A stretch of 8,557 nucleotides of DNA from Sulfurimonas sp. (GTDB taxonomy: Bacteria; Campylobacterota; Campylobacteria; Campylobacterales; Sulfurimonadaceae). The notes beneath the pieces are model-generated. The model did not search any database, was not told the origin of the DNA, and worked only from the letters and a program-made list of their open reading frames with translations. Positions 1 through 6,603 of the stretch are shown here, piece by piece (positions within the stretch are counted from its first letter, which is position 1; each line of letters begins with the position of its first letter). Both the position numbers and the translations under genes were made by a program. The stretch is from positions 1 to 8,557 of the forward strand of contig JAFLJZ010000064.1 of assembly GCA_022712775.1 (NCBI GenBank), in the 5' to 3' direction.

Positions 1-653
1 TCTGCTTTTACTTCTTCGTAGTTAGGGAATGCTTTTAATGCGTCTGTGTCGATTGGACCACCACTTACAGCATTAACTCTAATACCTTTATCACCAAGTT
101 CAGCAGCAGCATATTTAACCATTGTTTCAACAGCGGCTTTGTTTGTGCCATGACCAGAATAGTTTGGAGTATAAACTAGGTTACCGGTAGAACTCATGCT
201 TATGATAGAACCACCACCAACTTTTTCTATTCGTTTTGTTGCTTCTTGAGCACCTACGACAAAAGCAGCTACTGTAGCCGTATAAATGTTTGTAAGTCCT
301 TTTGGTTTAAGTCTCATAAATGGAGCAAACCCACCAACAACAGAACGACCAGAGATGATAGCGTTTGAGATGAAAAAGTTTAAACTATCGAAGTCTTCAT
401 CAAACTCTTTATAAACATCTTTATATGTTAAAGGCTCCATAATATCTAGTTTATATGCACGAGATTTAATTCCGTACTTAGATTCTACATCTGCTATGAT
501 TTCTTTTGCAATATCAGCATTTGAAGCATATGTAAAAGCTACATTACAACCACGCTCTGCAAATGCATAAACAACTGCTTTACCGATTCCACGTGTTCCG
601 CCCGATATAAATAACGTCTTACCTTCCATCGTTCTTCCTATGGTTTGTTCCAT
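1..653 (-). CDS. fabL: FabL-type SDR enoyl-ACP reductase (C-terminus off window)
   Basis: Predicted NAD(P)H-dependent enoyl-ACP reductase of type II fatty acid synthesis, cytoplasmic. My translation gives 217 residues, and the rest (about 35-40 in the family) lies beyond base 1. Visible motifs are the Rossmann glycine motif SGGTRGIG (residues 17-24), SNA at 96-98, SMSS at 152-155 and the active site Y165-x6-K172. The usual SDR Tyr (four before Lys) is His168, so the spacing is that of enoyl-ACP reductases, not of ketoreductases. The stretch VNAVSGGPIDTDAL (193-206) closely matches what I remember of Bacillus subtilis FabL, as does a second Tyr four residues before the catalytic one (Tyr161). 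Automatic pipelines may label it FabI or a generic SDR. It starts 2 bases after the dapA stop with AAAGGA 8 bases upstream, inside dapA, so it is probably translationally coupled. An alternative ATG at 629 also has a purine-rich site upstream. Confidence 0.85.
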   Translation of the reverse strand, partial: MEQTIGRTMEGKTLFISGGTRGIGKAVVYAFAERGCNVAFTYASNADIAKEIIADVESKYGIKSRAYKLDIMEPLTYKDVYKEFDEDFDSLNFFISNAIISGRSVVGGFAPFMRLKPKGLTNIYTATVAAFVVGAQEATKRIEKVGGGSIISMSSTGNLVYTPNYSGHGTNKAAVETMVKYAAAELGDKGIRVNAVSGGPIDTDALKAFPNYEEVKA

Positions 654-655
654 TC

Positions 656-1549
656 TTATAGTCCTTTAATATCGTAATTTTTCATTACTTCTTCGATTTT
701 TTTCATGCTCTCTAGACTTGGAGCTACAAGAGGAAGTCTGTATTCTAAAGTTGGAATCAGCCCTGCAATATACATAGCTGCTTTGATAGGCATAGGATTA
801 GATTCACAAAACATAACTGAATTAAGAGGATAGAGTTTATCGTTAATAGCTTTAGCCCCTGCAAAGTCACCAGATAAAGCTAAACGTACTAGTTCGCTCT
901 TTAAATCAGGCATAAGGTTAGAAGTTACAGATGTAATTCCAGCTCCACCATTTGCTAAAATTGGGTAATCAATAGCATCATCACCAGAGAAGACTTTAAG
1001 TTCAGGTCTCTCTGAAAGTAGGGCGACAGTACGCTCTAAACTCCCTGTTGCTTCTTTGATTCCATAGATGTTTTTTACATCATCAAAAAGTCGTATTACA
1101 GTCTCAGCAGAGATGTCACAAACTGTACGACCAGGAACATTATAAAGCATAAAAGGTAAGTCACTCACCGATTCAGCTATTGCTTTATAGTGTTGGTAAA
1201 TCCCTTCTTGAGATGGCTTGTTATAGTAAGGTGCAACAGAAAAGATTGCATCAACACCACAACTTTGTGCACGTGCAGCTGTGTTTATTGCTTCTGCTGT
1301 AGAGTTACTTCCTGCACCCGCAAGAACCTTAGTGTTTGTACCCTTACAAACTTCAACTGCAATCTCCATACAACGTATATCTTCATCTACTGTAAGTGTA
1401 GCGCTCTCGCCAGTAGTTCCAACTGGACAAACTGCGTCCATACCGTTGTTGATTTGTCTTTGTATAAGTGCAGCATATGTCTGCTCATCTAGTTTTCCAA
1501 TTTTAAATGGAGTAATGAGTGCTGTTGAAGAACCTGTTACTATATTCAT
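656..1549 (-). CDS. dapA: 4-hydroxy-tetrahydrodipicolinate synthase
   Basis: Condenses pyruvate with aspartate semialdehyde, the first committed step to meso-diaminopimelate (peptidoglycan) and lysine; cytoplasmic TIM barrel, usually a homotetramer. At 297 residues it is full length. The Schiff-base lysine is K165 in YGIKEATG. The proton-relay residues T45-T46 (GTTGE), Y109 (second Tyr of APYYNKP), Y136 (LYNVPGR) and the substrate-binding R141 are all present, so it should be active. At the lysine allosteric site, Y108, N82 and E86 are retained, but the positions of E. coli His53 and His56 are V54 and D57 (segment TLTVDED), so feedback inhibition by lysine may differ. The ATG has AAGG 8 bases upstream and a TATAAT box further up. 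It is the first gene of a pair with the downstream enoyl-ACP reductase. Confidence 0.97.
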   Translation of the reverse strand: MNIVTGSSTALITPFKIGKLDEQTYAALIQRQINNGMDAVCPVGTTGESATLTVDEDIRCMEIAVEVCKGTNTKVLAGAGSNSTAEAINTAARAQSCGVDAIFSVAPYYNKPSQEGIYQHYKAIAESVSDLPFMLYNVPGRTVCDISAETVIRLFDDVKNIYGIKEATGSLERTVALLSERPELKVFSGDDAIDYPILANGGAGITSVTSNLMPDLKSELVRLALSGDFAGAKAINDKLYPLNSVMFCESNPMPIKAAMYIAGLIPTLEYRLPLVAPSLESMKKIEEVMKNYDIKGL

Positions 1550-1577
1550 CTATCTAACCTTATTTTAATAATAGGGG

Positions 1578-1583
1578 ATTATA
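1578..1583 (-). promoter_or_regulatory. -10 box of dapA
   Basis: A perfect TATAAT on the minus strand, preceded by TTAGC and by an A/T-rich tract, with no recognisable -35. This is the style known for sigma-70 promoters of Campylobacterota. It would give a leader of about 20-25 bases before the dapA ATG, which leaves no room for a lysine riboswitch. Position is seen in the sequence; activity is inferred. Confidence 0.55.
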
Positions 1584-1693
1584 GCTAAATAATTTAAAAT
1601 AGGGATGTTTGGTTAATGTGTTTGTTAGGAGACATTATACATATAATATCTATTTTAAGTAGGAATTAAGTGCTAAAGGAAGAGAATAGAGAA

Positions 1694-1699
1694 TATAAT
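1694..1699 (+). promoter_or_regulatory. Probable -10 box of the receptor/YfiR-like/GGDEF-EAL operon
   Basis: TATAAT lies 26 bases before the ATG at 1726, giving a short leader that still contains the AAGG ribosome site at 1712-1715. A tandem heptamer (AGAGAAT twice, 1681-1694) overlaps its upstream edge and could be an operator, but nothing proves this. A second TATAAT at 1642-1647 is a less likely alternative with a longer leader. Confidence 0.4.
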
Positions 1700-1725
1700 G
1701 AATCTTAGTATAAGGTCAATGTATT

Positions 1726-3612
1726 ATGAAAATCATATTATTTCTTTTGTTATTTATAACTTTGTCAGGAGAAGATATAGGTTCTTTACTCCAAAGTTAT
1801 CAAGCAGAATCGGAACTTTCAAAAAAAACAAAAGATGAAAGTGCCGGTAATTTAATAGTCTATACTCGTGATGATTTAGAACGCATGCAGGTAGAATCGT
1901 TAAAGGATATTCTTAAATCACTTAGATTCTTCTCATACCATGAAAATCGTATTGCCCAGCCAGATATTTTAAATCAAGATCCTCTTGCTTACTACTCAAA
2001 AAGTATTCGTGTTTATTTAAATGAAAATGAATTGCTAACTTCAATTAGTGGTAGTGGTTTTATTAGTTTTGGTGACATGGAGATGGATTTTATAGACCAT
2101 GTTGAGATTTATCAAGGTTTTCCGTCATTTGATTTTGGAGTTGAACCAGCAACTATAGTTATTCGTTTATATACAAAAAGTCCTAAACATGATGAAGGTG
2201 GACGAGTAAAGGCTTTAGTTGGAACGCATGGGACTAATAAACAAAACGTTTATTATGCAAACACTGAAGATGAAGTTTCGTATTTTATGTATGCAAACCA
2301 CACAGATGAAAGAAAAGATAGATACAAAAAAGATGCGGAGATTCTAAAAAGAGATAAGCTTACAAATCGTTTTTATAGTTCTTTTGAATTTGAAAACCAT
2401 AAGGTCGAGTTCCATGCTATGCAAGCAAAAGGAGATGCTTTTTTAGGTTCTTTAGTGGGGAATGTACCAGAACAAACAACTGTTAAATCTCATTTTATTA
2501 ATGCCACGCTTAACTCTAAATTTATGAACGACACCTTAAGTGTTAACCTCTCTTACATTCATGCTGCAAATGATTTTTCATATACTTATGATTCTACTAC
2601 CCCTGTTATTATTCCAATTACATCGCCTCCTGGTGTTGCATTAGTTACCTCTCTTGATCAAAACATTAAAGAAGAAGCGTTTACAGCAAGTATAAAAAAA
2701 GATTTCTCTATAGAAAATCATGATATTTCCTTTGGTATGCAGTTTAGACATAAGAACTTTGACTTAACTGATGTTGTTTTTGATATACCAATAGCTCCTA
2801 TAACACAAGCATATTATAGAGAAAATATATATTCATTTTTTCTCCAAGACTTAATATCAATCAATGATAATCATATGATTAGTATCTCTTTAATGAACCA
2901 GATGTATCAAAGGGATGGAAATGTAGATGACCCAAATACATATCAATTTCGTTTAGGGTACATTTATACGAACGAAACCTTTGTTTGGAAAACTTTTTTA
3001 TCACATCAAGAGTTTGCTTCAGAGCCTTATATGACGATATCTCCACATTATGGAAATGCGAGCCTACAAACAGAAATATATAAGGCTATTTTTCAAGAGT
3101 TTAGTTATCAACCATCAGATATACTTTATAAGATGATTCTTGGGTATGGGGTGAATGAAGATATCCCAATCTTAGATTCGAACTTTGTTATGACAAACTC
3201 TAATGTAGAAATTGAAGGTAGGTCAGCTGCATTAGAACTTACATATTACTTTAGAGAAAAAGATAAGATTGAGTTACAAACAAGTTACACATATATAGAA
3301 TCTCCGTATGATAAAGATATTACTGAGCATTATACGCATGTAATTCGAATGTTGAATACAGTAGCTAAATATGATTTTTTTAACGAACTTGTTATTCATA
3401 GTGGATATAAAGACTTACCAACGGGATATGATTATTCTTTTGGTATTAGATATGCTTATAGTAAAGACTTGCATGTTCAACTAAAAGGTGAAAACGTATT
3501 TGATTCAGGATTGGAGCAAAACTTTATAACAAAAAGTACTCCTATCCAAGATAGTATAAATATTCCTATAGTTGAGCGTCGATTTCTCTTTGGCTTGGAG
3601 TACTTATTTTGA
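1726..3612 (+). CDS. TonB-receptor-like outer-membrane protein (plug + beta-barrel)
   Basis: 628-residue secreted protein. Residues 1-15 form a short signal peptide (MKIILFLLLFITLSG), probably cut before EDIG. Residues about 42-152 resemble a TonB-receptor plug: LIVYTRDDLERM at the front, a VYLNENEL strand, then FIDHVEIYQGFPSFDFG and VIRLYTKSP at the position of the usual IERIEVLRGP / INIITK motifs. From about 158 to the end are alternating aromatic/polar strands, ending in FLFGLEYLF with the terminal Phe typical of outer-membrane barrels. The barrel of about 470 residues is small for a siderophore receptor. I see no convincing TonB box; instead a charged linker (residues 28-41, SELSKKTKDESAG) precedes the plug. 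First gene of an operon: its TGA overlaps the TTG start of the next gene. The ligand cannot be read from the sequence. The operon context suggests sensing or gating rather than plain nutrient uptake, which is inference. Confidence 0.8.
   Translation: MKIILFLLLFITLSGEDIGSLLQSYQAESELSKKTKDESAGNLIVYTRDDLERMQVESLKDILKSLRFFSYHENRIAQPDILNQDPLAYYSKSIRVYLNENELLTSISGSGFISFGDMEMDFIDHVEIYQGFPSFDFGVEPATIVIRLYTKSPKHDEGGRVKALVGTHGTNKQNVYYANTEDEVSYFMYANHTDERKDRYKKDAEILKRDKLTNRFYSSFEFENHKVEFHAMQAKGDAFLGSLVGNVPEQTTVKSHFINATLNSKFMNDTLSVNLSYIHAANDFSYTYDSTTPVIIPITSPPGVALVTSLDQNIKEEAFTASIKKDFSIENHDISFGMQFRHKNFDLTDVVFDIPIAPITQAYYRENIYSFFLQDLISINDNHMISISLMNQMYQRDGNVDDPNTYQFRLGYIYTNETFVWKTFLSHQEFASEPYMTISPHYGNASLQTEIYKAIFQEFSYQPSDILYKMILGYGVNEDIPILDSNFVMTNSNVEIEGRSAALELTYYFREKDKIELQTSYTYIESPYDKDITEHYTHVIRMLNTVAKYDFFNELVIHSGYKDLPTGYDYSFGIRYAYSKDLHVQLKGENVFDSGLEQNFITKSTPIQDSINIPIVERRFLFGLEYLF
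3597..3611 (+). promoter_or_regulatory. Ribosome site deciding a TTG start
   Basis: GGAG at 3597-3600 is followed after 8 bases by TTG at 3609-3611, which overlaps the upstream TGA stop as TTGA. The reading frame from this TTG begins with a clean signal peptide. The next in-frame ATG (codon 13) would remove most of it, so the TTG is the likely start. Confidence 0.7.
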
Positions 3613-4016
3613 AAATATTATTACTATGTTTATTGATTAGCACTATGTATGGCGATAATGAAAAAATTGCATCGAGTATATTCAATAATATAGTAAATTC
3701 TCTAAGTGGAAAATATTATGCACCTGTGTATATCCATACTCGCATAGAATCCATTCAAAAGTATCCAGGAAATATAAATATACTAAAAAATTGTTCTGAG
3801 GCAGATATTGTTATTCTTTCAAATGTGAAAAATATTCCATATGAATGCAAGAATAAAATACTTTTTGGAACAAGGTATTATCATTTAAAAAATCCGAATG
3901 TTATAGGAGCTTTTTTTTGGCAAAAAGGACGTCCAAATATTCTTTTTTATAAAAGCCGCTTAGATAAGCACAATATTAAACTAGATTCTAGTTTTGATAA
4001 GTATATAGAGCCTTAA
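3609..4016 (+). CDS. Small secreted protein, YfiR/DUF4154-like
   Basis: 135 residues with a signal peptide (MKILLLCLLISTMYG, likely cut near residue 15), hence a periplasmic mature domain of about 120 residues. After a helical N-terminus (IASSIFNNIVNSL) there is a strand ADIVILS (65-71). The C-terminal part has IGAFFWQKGRPNILFY (99-114), then RLDKHNIKLDSSFDKYI (117-133). This matches the YfiR/DUF4154 pattern as I know it: a glycine strand, a charged turn, a strand ending in R/N, a helix, then a short xIxxSxxLxxL tail. In Pseudomonas, YfiR is a periplasmic repressor of the diguanylate cyclase YfiN, and here a membrane GGDEF-EAL protein follows directly (TAA, then ATG with no gap). Mature Cys62 and Cys80 could form a disulfide. 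The protein is shorter than YfiR (about 190), so the assignment is tentative; a ligand-binding role is also possible. Confidence 0.6.
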   Translation: MKILLLCLLISTMYGDNEKIASSIFNNIVNSLSGKYYAPVYIHTRIESIQKYPGNINILKNCSEADIVILSNVKNIPYECKNKILFGTRYYHLKNPNVIGAFFWQKGRPNILFYKSRLDKHNIKLDSSFDKYIEP

Positions 4017-5918
4017 ATGTTACGCTTATTAAGAGTTGGAAGAAGCTTCCTCATTTTTATGATTGTAGTTCCACTTATGATTTTCATGTCTTTTATCATC
4101 TACCTTGAATATATACAAACTAAAGAAGATGTTTTTAAAATTATAAAAGAACATCTGATAGATGAAAAATTACAATTATTTGATAATTATTCTAAAATAA
4201 TTGTCGAAAAATTTGGAGATAACCTGAAAGATGATTTGCAAAACAATGAGCAGTTATGTATAGAATATGAAAATCGATTACGACTGATTGAGGGAAAAGA
4301 AATTAAGTATTTATATCTTTTATACAGAGATGAAAATGCTCACTTTCGTTTTTTACTAGATGCTACATTAGATGTTAATGAAAAATCTGAATTGAATCAA
4401 AGGTTTCATCCCCAAACGGATATATGGGACGAAGCATATAGTACAGCTAAGGTGCAAATTATACATCAAGAAGAGTTAGAATTATTATGGGTGTCAGTTG
4501 CATATCCTGTTGTTTTAAATGGCAAAGTTATTGCAGTGATTGGGGCGGATTTTACTTATGATGTATACACTCAAATACTTAATATCCTAGACCCACTAGA
4601 GAGTTTATATTTATATGTGAGCTTATTTATGTTGCTTATGCTTACTTTGGCAATAGCATTACTTTATCTTTATTACAAGATAAGAAAGAAAAGTTTTTTA
4701 GATCCTTTAACGAAAGTTTACAATCGACAGTATCTTTCAGAATTTTTAGACTATGCCTCTCTAAAAGATTATCATTTAATGATGATTGACCTTGATTTTT
4801 TTAAGCTTGTTAATGATAATTATGGACATAATGCTGGTGATGAAGTACTAATGATAATTTCTCAAAAAATCAATAACCTAATTCGAAAAGAGGACGTACT
4901 TATACGTTTTGGTGGTGAAGAGTTTTTACTTTTAATCTATAAGCAAAACCTTTTTGATTCAATAACTATAGCCAATAGAATTCGAACTACTATTATGAAA
5001 CATACAATTCACGCGAATAATCATCAGATTAACATAACGCTTTCTATAGGTGTTAACCCTTTTCCTTACCGTGCAAAAAATATTGAAGAAGCAATTAAAA
5101 TTGCTGATGAACAATTATATATAGCAAAATCTTCTGGACGTAATAGGGTAGAAGTATTTCAAAATGAAGAAGATTGTCAAAGTACATCATCTAAGCGAAT
5201 TAGTGATATACAGCTAGCTATAGATGAAGATAGAATTAAATGTGCTTATCAGCCAATTTACTCTAATAAAAGCAAAAAAATTGATAAGTATGAGATGCTG
5301 ATACGTTTGATTGATAAAAATGGTGATATAATTACTCCAAATGAATTTTTACCATCTATACGTAATACACAGGTATATATTAAATTAACAAGCATTGTTT
5401 TAAATACAGCCATAAAAACACTTAATGAAACAGATTATCAGCTTAGTATGAACCTTGATATACAAGATATTTTAAATAATGAATTAATCATGTTGTTCAA
5501 AACTAGCTTGAAAAATAAACCAGAATTAGCAGCGCGATTAACAGTAGAAATTTTAGAACATGAAGAGATATTGAATTTTGAGCTAGTTAAAAAAAGAATA
5601 AAAGTGCTTGAAAATCTCGGTTTAAAAATTGCTTTGGATGATTTTGGAAGTGGGTTTGCAAACTTCCGCTATTTATTGGATTTAGATATTGATATATTAA
5701 AAATAGATGGCTCTTTGATTAAGAATATTGACCAGAGTTCTGAGGCGTATTTTATGGTTAAAAGTATTGTTGATTTTACTAAAAATATGAATATGGCAAC
5801 AGTGGCTGAACATGTTGAAACAAAAGAAGAATTTGAAGTCTTAAGTGAGTTGGGAGTTGATTATATGCAAGGCTTTTACCTCGGTCGTCCATCATTTGAC
5901 TTTGAGGTAACTTTATAA
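4017..5918 (+). CDS. Membrane GGDEF-EAL cyclic-di-GMP enzyme with periplasmic sensor
   Basis: 633-residue inner-membrane protein. TM1 is about residues 11-30 and TM2 about 198-220. Between them is a periplasmic domain resembling a single Cache/PDC fold: YLYLLYRDEN, the D-x-WDEAY segment near 135-141, and YPVVLNGKVIAVIGADFTYD (163-182). The GGDEF domain (about 225-382) has DPLT at 229-232, GGEEF at 299-303 and an RxxD product-inhibition site, RKED (290-293), five residues earlier, so an active, feedback-limited diguanylate cyclase is expected. The EAL domain (about 395-633) reads EML instead of EAL (426-428) but keeps E426, N479, E511, D541-D542, K562, E598 and Q618, so phosphodiesterase activity is also plausible. 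The ATG abuts the stop of the YfiR-like gene, indicating coupled expression. The net direction of cyclic-di-GMP turnover, and what the sensor detects, cannot be read from sequence. Confidence 0.95.
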   Translation: MLRLLRVGRSFLIFMIVVPLMIFMSFIIYLEYIQTKEDVFKIIKEHLIDEKLQLFDNYSKIIVEKFGDNLKDDLQNNEQLCIEYENRLRLIEGKEIKYLYLLYRDENAHFRFLLDATLDVNEKSELNQRFHPQTDIWDEAYSTAKVQIIHQEELELLWVSVAYPVVLNGKVIAVIGADFTYDVYTQILNILDPLESLYLYVSLFMLLMLTLAIALLYLYYKIRKKSFLDPLTKVYNRQYLSEFLDYASLKDYHLMMIDLDFFKLVNDNYGHNAGDEVLMIISQKINNLIRKEDVLIRFGGEEFLLLIYKQNLFDSITIANRIRTTIMKHTIHANNHQINITLSIGVNPFPYRAKNIEEAIKIADEQLYIAKSSGRNRVEVFQNEEDCQSTSSKRISDIQLAIDEDRIKCAYQPIYSNKSKKIDKYEMLIRLIDKNGDIITPNEFLPSIRNTQVYIKLTSIVLNTAIKTLNETDYQLSMNLDIQDILNNELIMLFKTSLKNKPELAARLTVEILEHEEILNFELVKKRIKVLENLGLKIALDDFGSGFANFRYLLDLDIDILKIDGSLIKNIDQSSEAYFMVKSIVDFTKNMNMATVAEHVETKEEFEVLSELGVDYMQGFYLGRPSFDFEVTL

Positions 5919-5938
5919 GTACAAAGATATGTACTTAT
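5915..5938. repeat. Perfect 8-bp inverted repeat between convergent genes
   Basis: ATAAGTAC at 5915-5922 and GTACTTAT at 5931-5938 form a perfect stem with an 8-base loop. It overlaps the stop codon of the GGDEF-EAL gene and lies just before the end of the convergent lipoprotein gene. The stem has only two G:C pairs and no T-tract on either strand, so it could be a weak bidirectional terminator or a protein-binding palindrome; I cannot decide which. Confidence 0.35.
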
Positions 5939-5945
5939 GAAAGGA

Positions 5946-6449
5946 CTACTTAGCTTCTATAGTAGCTATTAGTTCGTCTTGTGTAGAGATAGTTTTGATT
6001 TGTGTAATTGTTTTGTTTTCTAGGTATACAACAACAACTTTTTCAGTATCCATTTTTGCACGAAATGGTGCTGAAACTTCTTTTTCACTTAAAACTAAAA
6101 CAGTATGTTTAAAGTCTTTAAGTCCTGGCTTAATAAACATACTTTGAATGAGTGAAGGTGCTCCACTTATATCTGCTACAAATTGTGTATTGTTATCACT
6201 TAAGTACGATGGTTCTTTTGTTACAAAATAATCATTAGCTAGGTGACCCATATCGTCTGAAAAAACAAAGATAAGTTTTGTTGTTGATGTGCTGAGTGTA
6301 TGCGGTGTTTCAAGCTGATCATCAAGTTTAAAATCTGCTAAAGACTTACCAACAACTAATGCTGGTTCTACATTTTCATCAACTTTTTTCTCTGCACTAC
6401 ACCCTACAAACAATAAGGTAGCGATTAATCCTAGTACTATTTTTTTCAT
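5946..6449 (-). CDS. Lipoprotein with possible thioredoxin-like fold
   Basis: 167 residues from the ATG at 6449. That start is chosen because GGAG lies 5 bases upstream and it opens a lipoprotein signal (MKKIVLGLIATLLFVGC, lipid-modified Cys17, Ser at +2 suggesting the outer membrane). The frame stays open to an ATG at 6500, but this would bury the signal and lies upstream of the predicted transcription start. The mature part begins with GKSLADFKLDDQ, the GxxxxDFxLxDQ opening of the peroxiredoxin/thioredoxin-like family. It continues with LIFVFSDD where the redox site should be, VADISGAP, TVLVLS and VVVVYLENKTI, strands that would fit that fold. The mature domain has no cysteine other than the lipid-modified one, so redox catalysis is not expected. 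The fold is my inference; the function is unknown. It is transcribed on its own, divergently from the repeat lipoprotein. Confidence 0.75.
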   Translation of the reverse strand: MKKIVLGLIATLLFVGCSAEKKVDENVEPALVVGKSLADFKLDDQLETPHTLSTSTTKLIFVFSDDMGHLANDYFVTKEPSYLSDNNTQFVADISGAPSLIQSMFIKPGLKDFKHTVLVLSEKEVSAPFRAKMDTEKVVVVYLENKTITQIKTISTQDELIATIEAK

Positions 6450-6502
6450 TTCTTCTCCAATTTTTTTGAAATAATACAGAACTTCAGTTGAGTTTATCAC
6501 AG

Positions 6503-6508
6503 ATTATA
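6503..6508 (-). promoter_or_regulatory. -10 box of the minus-strand lipoprotein gene
   Basis: TATAAT on the minus strand, following an A/T-rich tract, with no clear -35. Transcription from it would begin near 6496, giving a leader of about 47 bases to the ATG at 6449. This independently argues against a start at 6500. Confidence 0.45.
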
Positions 6509-6562
6509 AATGTAGATAGTAGGATTAATAAATATTAAAGTTCTCTAGTAGATGCTTTTGGA

Positions 6563-6568
6563 TAAAAT
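6563..6568 (+). promoter_or_regulatory. Probable -10 box of the MORN-repeat lipoprotein gene
   Basis: TAAAAT in the context GCTTTTGGATAAAATAC, a good match to the Campylobacterota -10 style with a T-rich stretch just upstream. It would give a leader of roughly 30 bases before the ATG at 6604. The only ribosome site visible is a weak AAAGAG about 12 bases before that ATG. Confidence 0.45.
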
Positions 6569-6603
6569 ACTCATCTAAAAACAATAAAAAGAGTTGGTTA
6601 TAT

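Noticed and set aside
1190..1568. Two open frames on the plus strand opposite dapA (1190-1492 and 1281-1568).
   Set aside because: They lie antisense to an unambiguous dapA, are rich in Cys/Ser/Thr low-complexity residues, have no ribosome site and resemble no family.
1642..1647. TATAAT as the main operon promoter.
   Set aside because: The box at 1694-1699 is closer to the start codon and gives a normal short leader. The upstream one cannot be excluded as a second promoter.
1550..1725. Lysine riboswitch or other structured leader before dapA or before the operon.
   Set aside because: The predicted leaders are about 20-25 bases each, and no long paired structure or conserved core was seen.
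1726..3612. A specific siderophore, vitamin B12 or heme receptor assignment.
   Set aside because: No substrate-specific motif, iron-box-like sequence or transport gene is nearby. The neighbours are signalling genes.
5915..5938. Rho-independent terminator for the GGDEF-EAL operon.
   Set aside because: The stem is perfect but AT-rich and is not followed by a T-tract on either strand, so it is reported only as an inverted repeat.
6450..6500. Longer N-terminus for the minus-strand lipoprotein, starting at 6500.
   Set aside because: It would place 17 residues before a clean lipoprotein signal. The ATG at 6449 has a strong GGAG site, and the likely -10 box at 6503-6508 puts transcription start inside the extension.
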